Assembly (NCBI RefSeq): GCF_014266025.1
Contig: NZ_JACMYC010000003.1
Location: forward strand, 372,001 to 436,000
Direction: 5' to 3'
From: Nocardioides deserti
GTDB taxonomy: Bacteria; Actinomycetota; Actinomycetes; Propionibacteriales; Nocardioidaceae
Length of the DNA: 64,000 nucleotides
Position 1 is the first letter of the stretch. Each line of letters begins with the position of its first letter. The notes beneath the pieces were generated by a model that saw only the letters and a program-made list of their open reading frames with translations, did not search any database and had not been told where the DNA came from. Made by a program: the position numbers and the translations under genes. This document shows positions 18,162 through 26,728 of the stretch, in pieces.

Positions 18162-18905
18162 GTGACCGGCCAGGAGCAGGCCCCCGCCTCGTTCGTCGAC
18201 GCCGACCTGCGCGGCGCCCGCTTCGTCCGCGCCGACCTCTCCGGGGCGGTCCTGCGAGGCGTGGACGTGCAGGGCATGGACGTCGACGCGCCGTGGCTCT
18301 CGGAGGACGGCGGCTCGCTGCTCGTCAACGGCGTCGACGTCGCGCCGCTCGTCGAGGCCGAGCTGGACCGGCGCTTCCCCGGACGCTCCGAGCGCCGCGC
18401 CACGACGCCCGAGGGGCTCCGCTCGGCGTGGGACGCGGTCGAGCGGACCTGGACCGCCACCGTCGCGCGGGCCGAGGCACTGCCGCGCGGGAGCGTCGAC
18501 GTGGAGGTCGACGGCGAGTGGTCCTTCGCGCAGACGCTGCGCCACCTGGTCATGGCCACCGACACCTGGCTCGGCCGCGGGGTGCTCGGGCTGTCGCTGC
18601 AGGAGGCGACCCACCCGCTGGGCGTGCCGAACGCGGAGTACGCCACCGACGGCCACGACACCTCTGTCTTCGCCACCCGCACGCCCTCCTGGGGCGAGGT
18701 GCTGCGGGCGCGGGCCGAGCGGGTCGCGATGGTCCGTGACTTCCTCGCCGACCTCACCCCCGAGCGGCTCAACGTGCCGTGCCGCCACCCCTGGGACCCC
18801 GCCACCACCGTGTCGACGCTGCACTGCCTGCACGTCGTCCTCCACGAGGAGTGGGAGCACCACCGGTACGCCGTCCGCGACCTCGCCACGCTCCAGCCGG
18901 ACTAG
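18162..18905 (+). CDS. Pentapeptide-repeat plus DinB-like protein
   Basis: The GTG at 18162 starts a 247-residue protein. Residues 10-45 form a short pentapeptide run (FVDADLRGARFVRADLSGAV). From about 95 there is a four-helix DinB-like domain with WSFAQTLRHLVMATDTWL and HEEWEHHRYAVRDL, containing candidate metal-binding histidines. DinB-superfamily members include mycothiol-dependent transferases. It diverges from the ABC-F gene, 32 bp apart. Substrate and role unknown. Confidence 0.8.
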   Translation: MTGQEQAPASFVDADLRGARFVRADLSGAVLRGVDVQGMDVDAPWLSEDGGSLLVNGVDVAPLVEAELDRRFPGRSERRATTPEGLRSAWDAVERTWTATVARAEALPRGSVDVEVDGEWSFAQTLRHLVMATDTWLGRGVLGLSLQEATHPLGVPNAEYATDGHDTSVFATRTPSWGEVLRARAERVAMVRDFLADLTPERLNVPCRHPWDPATTVSTLHCLHVVLHEEWEHHRYAVRDLATLQPD

Positions 18906-18981
18906 TCGAGGCGCACCTCACGCCCCCTCGTCTCGTTGTCCTGCCGTCAGGAACCGCCGTCCGCAGCCATCATGGAGCGAC

Positions 18982-19950
18982 ATGGACGACCGAGCACCAG
19001 CCGAGCGCCCGCGGCCCGAGCCGCGGGTCGAACGCGCGCGCCCAGCCGACCGCGGGCTCGTCGCCCGCCTGCTCGAGGCGGTCGTCGCCGAGGACCCCTC
19101 GGTCGCGCCCGAGGTCGCCTCCGGGTCGTTGCGCGCCGCCCAGTGGCTGCAGCGGACCCCCACCGACTGGCAGGGCGTCGCGGTCCTCGACGCGGACGGC
19201 GTGCGGTCGGTCGTCGGGTACGTCGCCATCTCCGCCGCCTCCGGCCCCGGGCGGCTGCTCGTCCACCCGGCGTACCGGCGGACCGACCTCGAGGCACGGC
19301 TCCTCGCCTCGGCCCGCGTCGCACTGGCCGAGGCCCCCGCTCCCGCGCCCGTCGTGGTCGAGGCGGAGACCGAGCCGGAGCTGGTGCGCGTGGGGCCCGC
19401 ACCGACCACCTGGCGCCAGCGGGTGACGGAGCCCGTCGGCGCCGTCGCGATCGTCGCGGCCGGCCTCGTCGCCGTGCTCGCCGTCCAGGTCGGCACCGGG
19501 CCGCTCGCCGACGTCGTGCCGTTCCTCGGCCGCGACCGCGACGCCTCCTCCGGCTCCCAGGTCCGGGCCGACCGTGACCCGACGCCCTCCCCCGCCTCGC
19601 CCTCCGCCGAGCCCACGGCTGCCGTCCCGGTGCCCGGCGTCGTGCTCACGCCGGCGCCCACCACTGTTGCTCCCGCTCCTGGCACCGCCGGCCCCGGTTC
19701 CGGACCGACTCCCGCCCCGACCGGGCCTGTCGCGCCGTCGCCGACCCCCGCGCCCACCGATCCGCCGCGCCAGGCCCCCGGCCCCACCTCCGGCCTGCTC
19801 GACCCCGTGGTCGACGAGGTGGTCGAGGTCCTCGACGGCGCCACCGGCAACGCCGCCACCCCCGTCACCGGCGCCGTCCGCGACGTCCTCGACCTCACCA
19901 CCGACGTCCTCGACGACGTCCTCGGCCTCCTCGTCCCACCCCGCCCCTGA
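18982..19950 (+). CDS. GNAT-like domain fused to a membrane anchor and Pro/Thr-rich tail
   Basis: The 322-residue product has three parts. Residues 14-115 look like an acetyltransferase-type fold (VERARPADRGLVARLLEAVV, then LLVHPAYRRTDLEARLLASAR as acetyl-CoA-site-like strand/helix). A single membrane segment lies at about 150-170 (AVAIVAAGLVAVLAVQV). The outer part is a Pro/Ala/Thr-rich spacer (about 200-270) ending in an amphipathic LLDPVVDEVVEVLDG...VLDDVLGLL region. I do not recognise the whole protein. Typical for an anchored wall-spanning protein; function unknown. Confidence 0.75.
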   Translation: MDDRAPAERPRPEPRVERARPADRGLVARLLEAVVAEDPSVAPEVASGSLRAAQWLQRTPTDWQGVAVLDADGVRSVVGYVAISAASGPGRLLVHPAYRRTDLEARLLASARVALAEAPAPAPVVVEAETEPELVRVGPAPTTWRQRVTEPVGAVAIVAAGLVAVLAVQVGTGPLADVVPFLGRDRDASSGSQVRADRDPTPSPASPSAEPTAAVPVPGVVLTPAPTTVAPAPGTAGPGSGPTPAPTGPVAPSPTPAPTDPPRQAPGPTSGLLDPVVDEVVEVLDGATGNAATPVTGAVRDVLDLTTDVLDDVLGLLVPPRP

Positions 19951-19955
19951 CCCAG

Positions 19956-19973
19956 GCGCTGGTCGAGCAGCGC
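19956..19973. terminator. Small hairpin after the GNAT-like gene
   Basis: GCGCTG-GTCGAG-CAGCGC is a 6-bp stem with a 6-base loop, starting 5 bp after the stop codon at 19950. There is no T-run. The same layout with compensating stem changes (CCGCTG-ATCGAG-CAGCGG) occurs at 40708-40725, also just after a gene. It may be a weak terminator or a copy of an interspersed repeat. Confidence 0.4.
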
Positions 19974-20034
19974 GGCCCGGCACCGGTTGATCTTGAGTGC
20001 GCGCTGGCGCGCGACGCTCCTGAGTCGCGTCAAG

Positions 20035-20500
20035 TGGTGACGGCTGACAGCTCAACCGGGCCTTGGCCGGTGGCTTGAATCAGAGCGACACCGGCGAGCA
20101 TCGCGAACGCTGCGTCGGAGTGAATGCGTGCGGGGTGGGTCCAACGCCGAGCTGGTCGAGCAGGTCGGGACGCCCGATTCTCGGGATCACGGCAATCGCC
20201 TGTCGCGGCCGCGGCCTCCTCGTTCAGGGTCTGGATCCAGCGGGCAGCGCGGCGATCGTGGGCACAGTCCCGGGTCGTGAGCGGAGCGTGCACAGAGCTC
20301 GGCGGCATCCTCGATGACCTTGCCGGCGCTCAGCCCACGAAACGCGGCCCGTAGCGGTTCGGGACAGCGATGAGCAGGCTGTGGACCTGTCCGGGTCGTT
20401 GGCGGCCTCGACGGCTGAGCGGCGCACGACGAGCAGCACCGCGAGTGCTTGGCGCGGAGGTACGGCAGGACTGCGAGGGGAGGCGGCTGGTGCGTGTGCA
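20035..20500 (-). pseudogene. Relic of an IS110-family transposase, broken over several frames
   Basis: The stretch 19951-20584 has no intact gene. Reading leftward on the minus strand, pieces of an IS110-type transposase appear in the right order but in different frames: LLVVRRSAVEAAND near 20395-20445, PEPLRAAFRGLSAGKVIED near 20305-20363, AARWIQTLNEEAAAATG at 20198-20248, RPDLLDQLGVGP near 20148-20185 and SDAAFAMLAGVALIQATG near 20065-20120. The last two match the IS110 pattern LLxxxGVGP...SEAAFAALxGVAPIxASSG. At least three frameshifts show it is long dead. No ends or target duplication were identified. Confidence 0.65.
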
Positions 20501-20576
20501 CGCGTTCGGTCAGGCTCCTGAGCAAGCCCCACGACTGTGGATCGACCCTTCCAATCGACGCCTCACCAGAGTACAA

Positions 20577-20592
20577 TCGAATACATGTTCGA
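20577..20592. promoter_or_regulatory. LexA/SOS box overlapping the start codon of the 13E12 HNH gene
   Basis: TCGAATACATGTTCGA is a 16-bp near-palindrome that fits the mycobacterial/actinobacterial SOS box TCGAAC-N4-GTTCGA with one mismatch. The ATG at 20585 lies inside it, so LexA bound here would block both transcription start and translation region. The box contains the first codons (ATG TTC GA). Confidence 0.75.
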
Positions 20593-21925
20593 GTGGAGTA
20601 GAAAACCCGGGACGCGAGTTCTTCGCGCGCCGGACATCACCGCCTACCGCGAGCAGCTCACCGCCGCCCTCGAGACCGGCTCCGGACTCGACGACGCCGA
20701 ACGGGTCGACGCGATCACCGCGCTCGAGGACCTGGTCCGGGTCGCGACCGCAGCCCAAGCCGCGTTGGCGCGTGAGCTCGACGCCTCCCAACGCGCCGCC
20801 CAGGCCGCGGCAGGCGTGCCGGTCGAGGTCCGCGGCCGCGGGGTCGCCGGCCAGGTCGGGCTCGCCCGCAAGGAGTCCCACCACCGAGGCCAGCGCCACC
20901 TGGCCCTGGCGAAGGTCGTGCCGGCCGAGATGCCACACCTGTGGGCCGCGTGGCGCCAGGGCAAGGTCACCGAGCACGGCGCCACCCACGCCGCCCGCGA
21001 GACCGCCTGCCTGGAGGTCGAGGACCGCCTCGAGATCGACCGCCTCCTCGCCGCCGACCCCGACACCCTCGACACGATGTCCGCCCGCGACATCGCGTCG
21101 TTCTGCCGCAACCACGCCGCCCGCCTCGACCCCACCGCCGCCGTCAAGCGCCGTCGCAGGGCCGAGGAGGACCGCTGCGTGACCATCCGGCCGGCGCCGG
21201 ACACGATGGTCTACCTCACCGCCCTGCTCCCGGTGAAGGACGGCGTCGCCTGCTACGCCGCACTGTCGAAGACAGCCGGCACCGCCCGCGCCGAGGGCGA
21301 GGCCCGCACCAAGGGGCAGGTCATGGCCGACACCCTCGTCGACCACGTCCTCGCCGGCCACCACGCCACCACCGGGGCCCGCGTCGATCTCGGGCTGGTG
21401 ATGACCGACCGGTCCGTGTTCGGTCACGCCGAGGACCCCGCCCTCATCGACGGGTACGGCTCGATCCCCGCCGAGCTCGGCCGCGAGCTCCTCACCGACA
21501 GCCTCGCCGCCGGCGAGGAGCTGTGGCTGCGGCGGCTCTACGCCAGCCCTACCACCGGCGAGCTGGTCGCCATGGACTCCCGAGCCCGCACCTACCCCGC
21601 CGGGCTCGCGAAGTTCATCCGGCTCCGTGACCAGGTCTGCCGCACCCCCTGGTGCGACGCCCCCATCCGCCACACCGACCACGCCGAAGCCGTGGCAGAC
21701 GGCGGCCAGACCACCGCCGAGAACGGCCAAGGCCTCTGCGAAGCCTGCAACCTCGCCAAACAAGCACCCGGCTGGCACGCCCGACCATCACCCGACGACC
21801 CCGGCACCATCGAGACCACCACCCCCACCGGCCACCAACACCGCACCCGACCACCCGCCCTCGTCACCATCCACGAGGTTGACGCACCACCCCTCCACAT
21901 CGACTACTACGTCCTCGCGACCTGA
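20585..21925 (+). CDS. 13E12-repeat (DUF222) HNH endonuclease family protein
   Basis: The 446-residue protein has the helical DUF222 domain (about 20-330: DDAERVDAITALEDLVRVATAAQAALARE..., GHHATTGARVDLGLVMT) and a C-terminal HNH zinc-finger nuclease region with CRTPWCDAPIRHTDH and NGQGLCEACNLAKQAPGW (about 365-415). The His and Cys residues of the HNH are intact. The ATG at 20585 is inside an SOS box. 13E12 genes are among the LexA-regulated genes of M. tuberculosis, so damage induction is expected. Biological target unknown; such genes are repeated and mobile in actinobacteria, and an IS110 relic lies just upstream. Confidence 0.9.
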   Translation: MFEWSRKPGTRVLRAPDITAYREQLTAALETGSGLDDAERVDAITALEDLVRVATAAQAALARELDASQRAAQAAAGVPVEVRGRGVAGQVGLARKESHHRGQRHLALAKVVPAEMPHLWAAWRQGKVTEHGATHAARETACLEVEDRLEIDRLLAADPDTLDTMSARDIASFCRNHAARLDPTAAVKRRRRAEEDRCVTIRPAPDTMVYLTALLPVKDGVACYAALSKTAGTARAEGEARTKGQVMADTLVDHVLAGHHATTGARVDLGLVMTDRSVFGHAEDPALIDGYGSIPAELGRELLTDSLAAGEELWLRRLYASPTTGELVAMDSRARTYPAGLAKFIRLRDQVCRTPWCDAPIRHTDHAEAVADGGQTTAENGQGLCEACNLAKQAPGWHARPSPDDPGTIETTTPTGHQHRTRPPALVTIHEVDAPPLHIDYYVLAT

Positions 21926-21975
21926 CGACAGCACGACGAACGAACCAACGGGCGCCCGGATGCATCGGACCCGGC

Positions 21976-22944
21976 ATGCGCACCCTGACGCTTCTGTCCC
22001 GAGCCACCGCGGCCGCGGCCCTCGCGACCGTCCTGCCCGCCGCGACGGTGTACTCGATCTCACCACCGCCCGAGCAGCAGCAGAGCCGAGTGACCCGCGC
22101 CGTCAGCCTGGTCGGCACCGACCTCCGCCTCCTGGGCGGGAAGGTCGTCCCCCTGCCGAGCGAGGCGGGGCGCCACCCCGTCCTCCTCGGCACCAGCCGG
22201 CGCGGGTGGGTCGTCGCGTCGGGCGGCTCGTTCCGCCTGGTGCGTCCCGACGGGACGGTCCGCAGGGTCGCGGGGCGCAACGGGGCCGACCTCTTCGTCA
22301 CCGAGGCGCTCTCCGACGACGGCCGGCGGGTGGTGACGGCCAGCATCGACCAAGGCGACTCGTTCCACATCCGCGTGGTCGGCCTCGACAGGAAGGTCAC
22401 GCTCCGCACGTCCTTCGACCGCTTCTACGTCGACGTGATGGACGCCGACGACGGGCAGGTGTACGTCGGCGGGCGGGCCGGCCTGTGGGCGCTGGCCGAG
22501 CGGACCGACCGACGCATCCGCCTGCTGCGGCGGCCGACCGCCCTCGTCGACCTCGAGCACGACACGGTCTTCGTCGGCACCCGCGGGCGGCCTGGCCGGG
22601 TCGGGCCCACGAGCCTGGCCGACCCGGGCAGCCCGCGCTGGCGAGCCCGCTCGGTGCCGGTCGCGATCTCCCCCGACGGCACCCACGTCGTCCACGACGA
22701 CGGCACGGTCCGCGCGATGGCCGACGGCCGGGTCGTACGCCGCGTGCCGACCCCCGGCCGCGGGCGGGCGTTCCACTTCCTCGGCTGGGCCTCGGCCGGG
22801 CGCGTGCTTGTGGAGACGCGGTCCGGCGGGCGCACCACCTTGCGGTCCTGCCCCCTCCGCCGCGGCACGTGCCGGGCGGTCGGCTCGACGAAGGGACTCG
22901 TGTCGGTGCCGACCAGCCACGGCGGGCCGTACCGGATGCCGTGA
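21976..22944 (+). CDS. Secreted beta-propeller-like protein, unknown function
   Basis: The 322-residue product begins with a short signal-like segment (LLSRATAAAALATVLPAATVYS) and then repeats a pattern of short beta strands such as GWVVASGGSFRLVRPDG, DDGQVYVGGRAGLWAL and VAISPDGTHVVHDDG. This fits a WD40/TolB-like propeller with degenerate blades. No catalytic motif is visible. The ATG at 21976 follows the HNH gene by 50 bp on the same strand. Confidence 0.72.
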   Translation: MRTLTLLSRATAAAALATVLPAATVYSISPPPEQQQSRVTRAVSLVGTDLRLLGGKVVPLPSEAGRHPVLLGTSRRGWVVASGGSFRLVRPDGTVRRVAGRNGADLFVTEALSDDGRRVVTASIDQGDSFHIRVVGLDRKVTLRTSFDRFYVDVMDADDGQVYVGGRAGLWALAERTDRRIRLLRRPTALVDLEHDTVFVGTRGRPGRVGPTSLADPGSPRWRARSVPVAISPDGTHVVHDDGTVRAMADGRVVRRVPTPGRGRAFHFLGWASAGRVLVETRSGGRTTLRSCPLRRGTCRAVGSTKGLVSVPTSHGGPYRMP

Positions 22945-23018
22945 GTCCCGCGGGTAACCGCCGCTCCGGTCGTCCGTTGAGCCGGTGACCGCCGTCACCG
23001 AGACCCGAGGACCCCCAC

Positions 23019-24929
23019 GTGAGCCACCTGGCCCTCCGCCGCACCATCCTGGCCGCCGGCCTCCTGGCGGCGACCGCCTTGGTCGCACCCGCCGGCCCCG
23101 CGACAGCCGCTGACCCGACGACCGCTCCGGCGACCGCGCCGACGGAGCGCGCGGTCACGCTGCCGGACGGCTGGAAGGCCCGCCCGGCGACGTACCCCGG
23201 CACGGCGAAGGAGGCCGACCTCGCGATCCCGATGTCCGACGGCACGGTGCTCCGCGGCGACCTCGAGCTCCCCGCCCGCGAGGACGGGACGGCGGCGCGG
23301 GGCCGGTTCCCGGTGGTCGTGACGATCACCGCCTACAACAAGAGCGTCATGGGTTCCTCGCTCGGCGAGGACGAGCCGGGCTACCTCGTGCGGCGCGGCT
23401 ACGCGTTGCTGACCGTCGACGCGCGCGGCACCGGCAGCTCGGAGGGCACCTGGGACGCGTTCGGGAAGCGCGAGCAGCTCGACGGCAAGGAGGTCGTCGA
23501 GTGGGCGGCGTCGCGGGCCCGGCCGTGGAGCAACGGCAAGGTGGGGATGCGCGGCCCGTCGTACATGGGCATCAACCAGCTCTTCACCGCGGCGCTGAGG
23601 CCGAAGGGCCTCGAGGCGATCTTCCCGCAGGTGCCGGCCGGTGACGTCTACCGCGACGTCGTCGCCTCCGGCGGCCAGGTCGACGTCGGGTTCATCCCGC
23701 TGTGGATGGGGCTCGTGACCACCACCGGCGTCATCCCGCCCGCGGTCACGGCCACCGACCCGGCGTCCGGCGTGGAGGCGCTGCTCTCCCACGTCTTCGG
23801 CGCCGCGACCTTCACCGCGCCGCTGCTGCTCGACGCCGTCCTCGGCGGCGACGCGGCGCACGACGGCCCGTTCTACCGGACCCGCTCGCCGCTGGAGGTC
23901 GTCGACGACGTCGACGTGCCGACGTTCCTCGTCGGCGGCCAGCAGGACCTCTTCCAGCGCGGCACCCCGCTGCTGTTCGAGGCGCTGCAGAGGCGCGGGG
24001 TCCCCACGAAGCTGGTCGTCGGCCCCTGGAACCACCTCGAGGGCTCGATGGGCACCGACATCGACCAGGTCGGCCACGGGACGCTGTCGCAGCTCCAGCT
24101 GCGCTGGTTCGACCGCTGGCTCAGGGACGCACGGAAGAGCCGCCTCGGGGCGATCGCGCCGGTCAACGTCTACGAGAACGGCTCGGGCGCCTGGCGCACC
24201 CAGCGGACGTGGATCGACCGGGACGCGACCGCCCGCAGCTACCGGCTCTCCGGCGGCGCGACCACCGCGGTGCGGCCGGGCGTGCTGACCACGGGTACGG
24301 CGAAGCCGGGCACCGCCGTCGTCCCGCCGGTGCCGGTCTCCGGTCTCTGCACCCGCTCGGCCAGCCAGTGGACCGCCGGCATCCCTGCCGTGCTCGCCGC
24401 CGACCTGCCGTGCTTCCAGGACAACGCGCTCAACGACCGCAGCGGCATCGTCTACGAGACCGCGCCGGTGCGGAAGCCGGTGCGGTTCGCCGGCCCGGTC
24501 AACGCGCGGCTCTTCGCCTCCACCCCGACCGGCGGCGGGATGCTGTCGGTCTCGATCTCCGACGTCGCCCCGTCCGGGAAGGTCACCCGGCTCAGCGGCG
24601 GCTGGCAGCTCATCGCCCAGCGCGCCCTGGACAGGAAGCGCACGCGCTACCTCGACGGTGAGGTCCTGCAGCCCTACCACCCGTTCACGCGCGCCTCCCG
24701 CTCACCGGCGCCCGGCAAGGTCGTGCCGGTGGACGTCGAGGTCTTCCCGACCGCCGCGAAGATCCGCAAGGGCCACCGGCTCCGCATCGCCGTCCAGGCC
24801 TTCGACGTCCCGCACCTGCTGCCGGCGCTGCCCGACCTGCCGGGCAGCCTCAGCCCGATCACGCTGCACACCTCGGCGAAGCACCCCTCCCGGCTGACCA
24901 TCCCCTTCTTCCCCCGTGGGGGACGGTGA
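23019..24929 (+). CDS. Secreted CocE/NonD-family hydrolase (X-Pro dipeptidyl-peptidase type)
   Basis: The 636-residue protein has a signal peptide (residues 1-31, ending GPATAA). The alpha/beta hydrolase domain carries the nucleophile Ser181 in GMRGPSYMG, an acidic residue in LVGGQQDLFQRG and His in GPWNHLEG. A C-terminal jelly-roll domain (about 440-630) is characteristic of the S15/CocE group. It would cleave esters or Xaa-Pro peptides outside the membrane. The GTG at 23019 is the only start that keeps the signal peptide. It converges with the SprT-like gene, 6 bp apart. Confidence 0.88.
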   Translation: MSHLALRRTILAAGLLAATALVAPAGPATAADPTTAPATAPTERAVTLPDGWKARPATYPGTAKEADLAIPMSDGTVLRGDLELPAREDGTAARGRFPVVVTITAYNKSVMGSSLGEDEPGYLVRRGYALLTVDARGTGSSEGTWDAFGKREQLDGKEVVEWAASRARPWSNGKVGMRGPSYMGINQLFTAALRPKGLEAIFPQVPAGDVYRDVVASGGQVDVGFIPLWMGLVTTTGVIPPAVTATDPASGVEALLSHVFGAATFTAPLLLDAVLGGDAAHDGPFYRTRSPLEVVDDVDVPTFLVGGQQDLFQRGTPLLFEALQRRGVPTKLVVGPWNHLEGSMGTDIDQVGHGTLSQLQLRWFDRWLRDARKSRLGAIAPVNVYENGSGAWRTQRTWIDRDATARSYRLSGGATTAVRPGVLTTGTAKPGTAVVPPVPVSGLCTRSASQWTAGIPAVLAADLPCFQDNALNDRSGIVYETAPVRKPVRFAGPVNARLFASTPTGGGMLSVSISDVAPSGKVTRLSGGWQLIAQRALDRKRTRYLDGEVLQPYHPFTRASRSPAPGKVVPVDVEVFPTAAKIRKGHRLRIAVQAFDVPHLLPALPDLPGSLSPITLHTSAKHPSRLTIPFFPRGGR

Positions 24930-24935
24930 GCGCGG

Positions 24936-25625
24936 CTACCGGTCCACCACCTCCAGCAGGCCGAACGGTACGGTCAGCACCCGGTCGCGCACCCGGACGT
25001 GGAACCGGGTCCGCCCCCGCTTGAGCACGGTCCCGACCACGCCCTCGTAGCGACCACCCGCCACGATCCGCGCCCGCTGACCCACCCGCGGCGCCGGCCC
25101 GGCGCCGGCCCGGACCGGTTCGGGTCCGGCAAGGATGCGGCGCAGCGCGGCGTCGTACGCCTCGCCCATGGCTACGACGGCGCCCCGGTGCGTCCACGAG
25201 ATCAGGTGCTCCCGGCTGAAGGTCCGCGAGCAGCGGGTGCACGAGCCCGGCCGCGCCGGCCGTCGGTGCCGGGTGACGCGGTGGCCGGCCGGGCAGGTGC
25301 CGACCCAGTCCCCCTCGATGCTCGGCGCGTCGGGGTCGGAGCAGCGCCGCCCGGAGCAGCCGATCCGCAGCGCGGTGGCCCGCCACACCGCGTCGTGCCC
25401 GTGCCGCGGGCCGACGAGCGCGTGCGCGACCTCGTGGAGCACCGTGTCGCGCACCTCTGCCTCGTCGTGCAGGACCGTCAGCGGCGCGCTGAGCCCGATC
25501 TGGCGCTGGTGCGGCCGGCAGATCCCGGCGCGCCGCTTGGCCCGGTCGAACACCACCGTCCAGTCGCGCAGGCCGTGCTCGTCCAGCAGCCTCCGCGCCA
25601 TCCGCCCCGCCTCGTCCAGGTCCAC
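24936..25625 (-). CDS. SprT-like zinc metalloprotease domain protein
   Basis: The 229-residue product has the HExxH zinc-protease motif HEVAH at 64-68 in the context DTVLHEVAHALVGPRHGHD, a zinc-ribbon-like region with four cysteines (RIGCSGRRCSD, GTCPAGH, SCTRCSR), and a C-terminal small beta domain (GRYEGVVGTVLKRGRTRF). Family members from related bacteria start at VDLDEA, so the GTG at 25625 is preferred; another in-frame GTG at 25664 has a fair GGAG ribosome site and would add 13 residues. SprT-like proteases of higher organisms act on DNA-protein crosslinks; in bacteria the role is unproven. Confidence 0.82.
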   Translation of the reverse strand: MDLDEAGRMARRLLDEHGLRDWTVVFDRAKRRAGICRPHQRQIGLSAPLTVLHDEAEVRDTVLHEVAHALVGPRHGHDAVWRATALRIGCSGRRCSDPDAPSIEGDWVGTCPAGHRVTRHRRPARPGSCTRCSRTFSREHLISWTHRGAVVAMGEAYDAALRRILAGPEPVRAGAGPAPRVGQRARIVAGGRYEGVVGTVLKRGRTRFHVRVRDRVLTVPFGLLEVVDR

Positions 25626-25698
25626 GGCGGAGACCCTAGGCCGCTCCGCCGACAGTCCGACCACGCCGCTCCACAGCGCCGCGGACTACGCTCCGCCC

Positions 25699-26727
25699 GT
25701 GCCGATCACTCCTCCGGACCCTGCCCTCGAGACCGCCGCCCGCGAGCGGCTCGCCGGCCTCGCGACGCCCGCCGGCGCGCTGGGGAGGCTCGGTGACCTG
25801 GGCGTGCGCCTGAGCGCGATGCTCGGCTCCGTGCCGCCGCCGGCGCTGACCGACGTGCGCCTCGTCGTGCTGGCCGGCGACCACGGCGTGGCCGCCCACG
25901 GCGTCTCGGCCTACCCGGCCGCGGTGACGCCGGCGATGGTCCGCTCGCTCCTCGCGGGCAGCGCCGGCGTCTCCGCGCTGGCCCGCGCCCACGACGTGCA
26001 CGTGCGCGTGCTCGACCTCGGTGTCGACGACGACCTCGACGGCGTCCCGGCCGAGGTCAGCGCGCACAAGGTGCGCCGCGGCAGCGGCGCGATCCACCTC
26101 GAGGACGCCCTCACCGCCGAGGAGGTACGCCGTGCGCTCGAGGTCGGGCGCACCGTCGCGGCCGAGGAGGTCGCCGCGGGCGCCCAGGTGCTCATCAGCG
26201 GCGACCTCGGCATCGGGAACACCACCCCGGCCGCCGCGCTCGTCGCTGCAGCGCTCGGCCTGCCCGCCGAGGAGGTCGTCGGCCGCGGCACCGGTGTCGA
26301 CGACGCCGGCCTGGCCCGCAAGACCGAGGTGGTGGCCCAGGCGCTGCGCCGCGTCGGCGACCGCACCGCCGACCCGCTCGAGACCCTGGCGGCGCTCGCC
26401 AGCGCCGACCTCGCCGCGACCACCGGCTTCGTGCTGGCCGCCGCGCGGGCCGGCGTGCCGGTCGTCCTCGACGGGCTGATGTCGGTCGCCTGCGCGCTGA
26501 CCGCCGTCCGGATCGACCCGGGCGTGGCCGACTGGCTCGTCGCCGGCCACCGCTCGACCGAGCCCGCGCAGTCCCTGGCCCTGGAGAAGCTCGGGCTCGA
26601 GCCGCTGCTCGACCTCGACCTGCGCCTCGGCGAGGGCAGCGGCGCCGTGGCCGCCGTCCCCCTGCTCCGCAGCGCGGTGGGCCTGCTGCGCGACGTCGCG
26701 CTGCTGAGCGACCTGCTGCCCGGCTGA
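25699..26727 (+). CDS. cobT: Nicotinate-nucleotide-dimethylbenzimidazole phosphoribosyltransferase
   Basis: CobT makes alpha-ribazole phosphate for the lower loop of cobalamin. The 342-residue length and motifs VVLAGDHGVAAHGVSAYP, GDLGIGNTTPAAA, GRGTGVDDAGLARK and LGEGSGAV (with the catalytic glutamate) are all present. The GTG at 25699 is chosen because the family starts just before this region. cobS follows after one base, and cobU is convergent. No B12 riboswitch was recognised upstream. Confidence 0.93.
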   Translation: MPITPPDPALETAARERLAGLATPAGALGRLGDLGVRLSAMLGSVPPPALTDVRLVVLAGDHGVAAHGVSAYPAAVTPAMVRSLLAGSAGVSALARAHDVHVRVLDLGVDDDLDGVPAEVSAHKVRRGSGAIHLEDALTAEEVRRALEVGRTVAAEEVAAGAQVLISGDLGIGNTTPAAALVAAALGLPAEEVVGRGTGVDDAGLARKTEVVAQALRRVGDRTADPLETLAALASADLAATTGFVLAAARAGVPVVLDGLMSVACALTAVRIDPGVADWLVAGHRSTEPAQSLALEKLGLEPLLDLDLRLGEGSGAVAAVPLLRSAVGLLRDVALLSDLLPG

Positions 26728-26728
26728 G

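Noticed and set aside
25600-25698. Possible cobalamin riboswitch upstream of cobT
   Set aside because: The gap to the divergent SprT-like gene is under 100 bp and shows no B12-box sequence.
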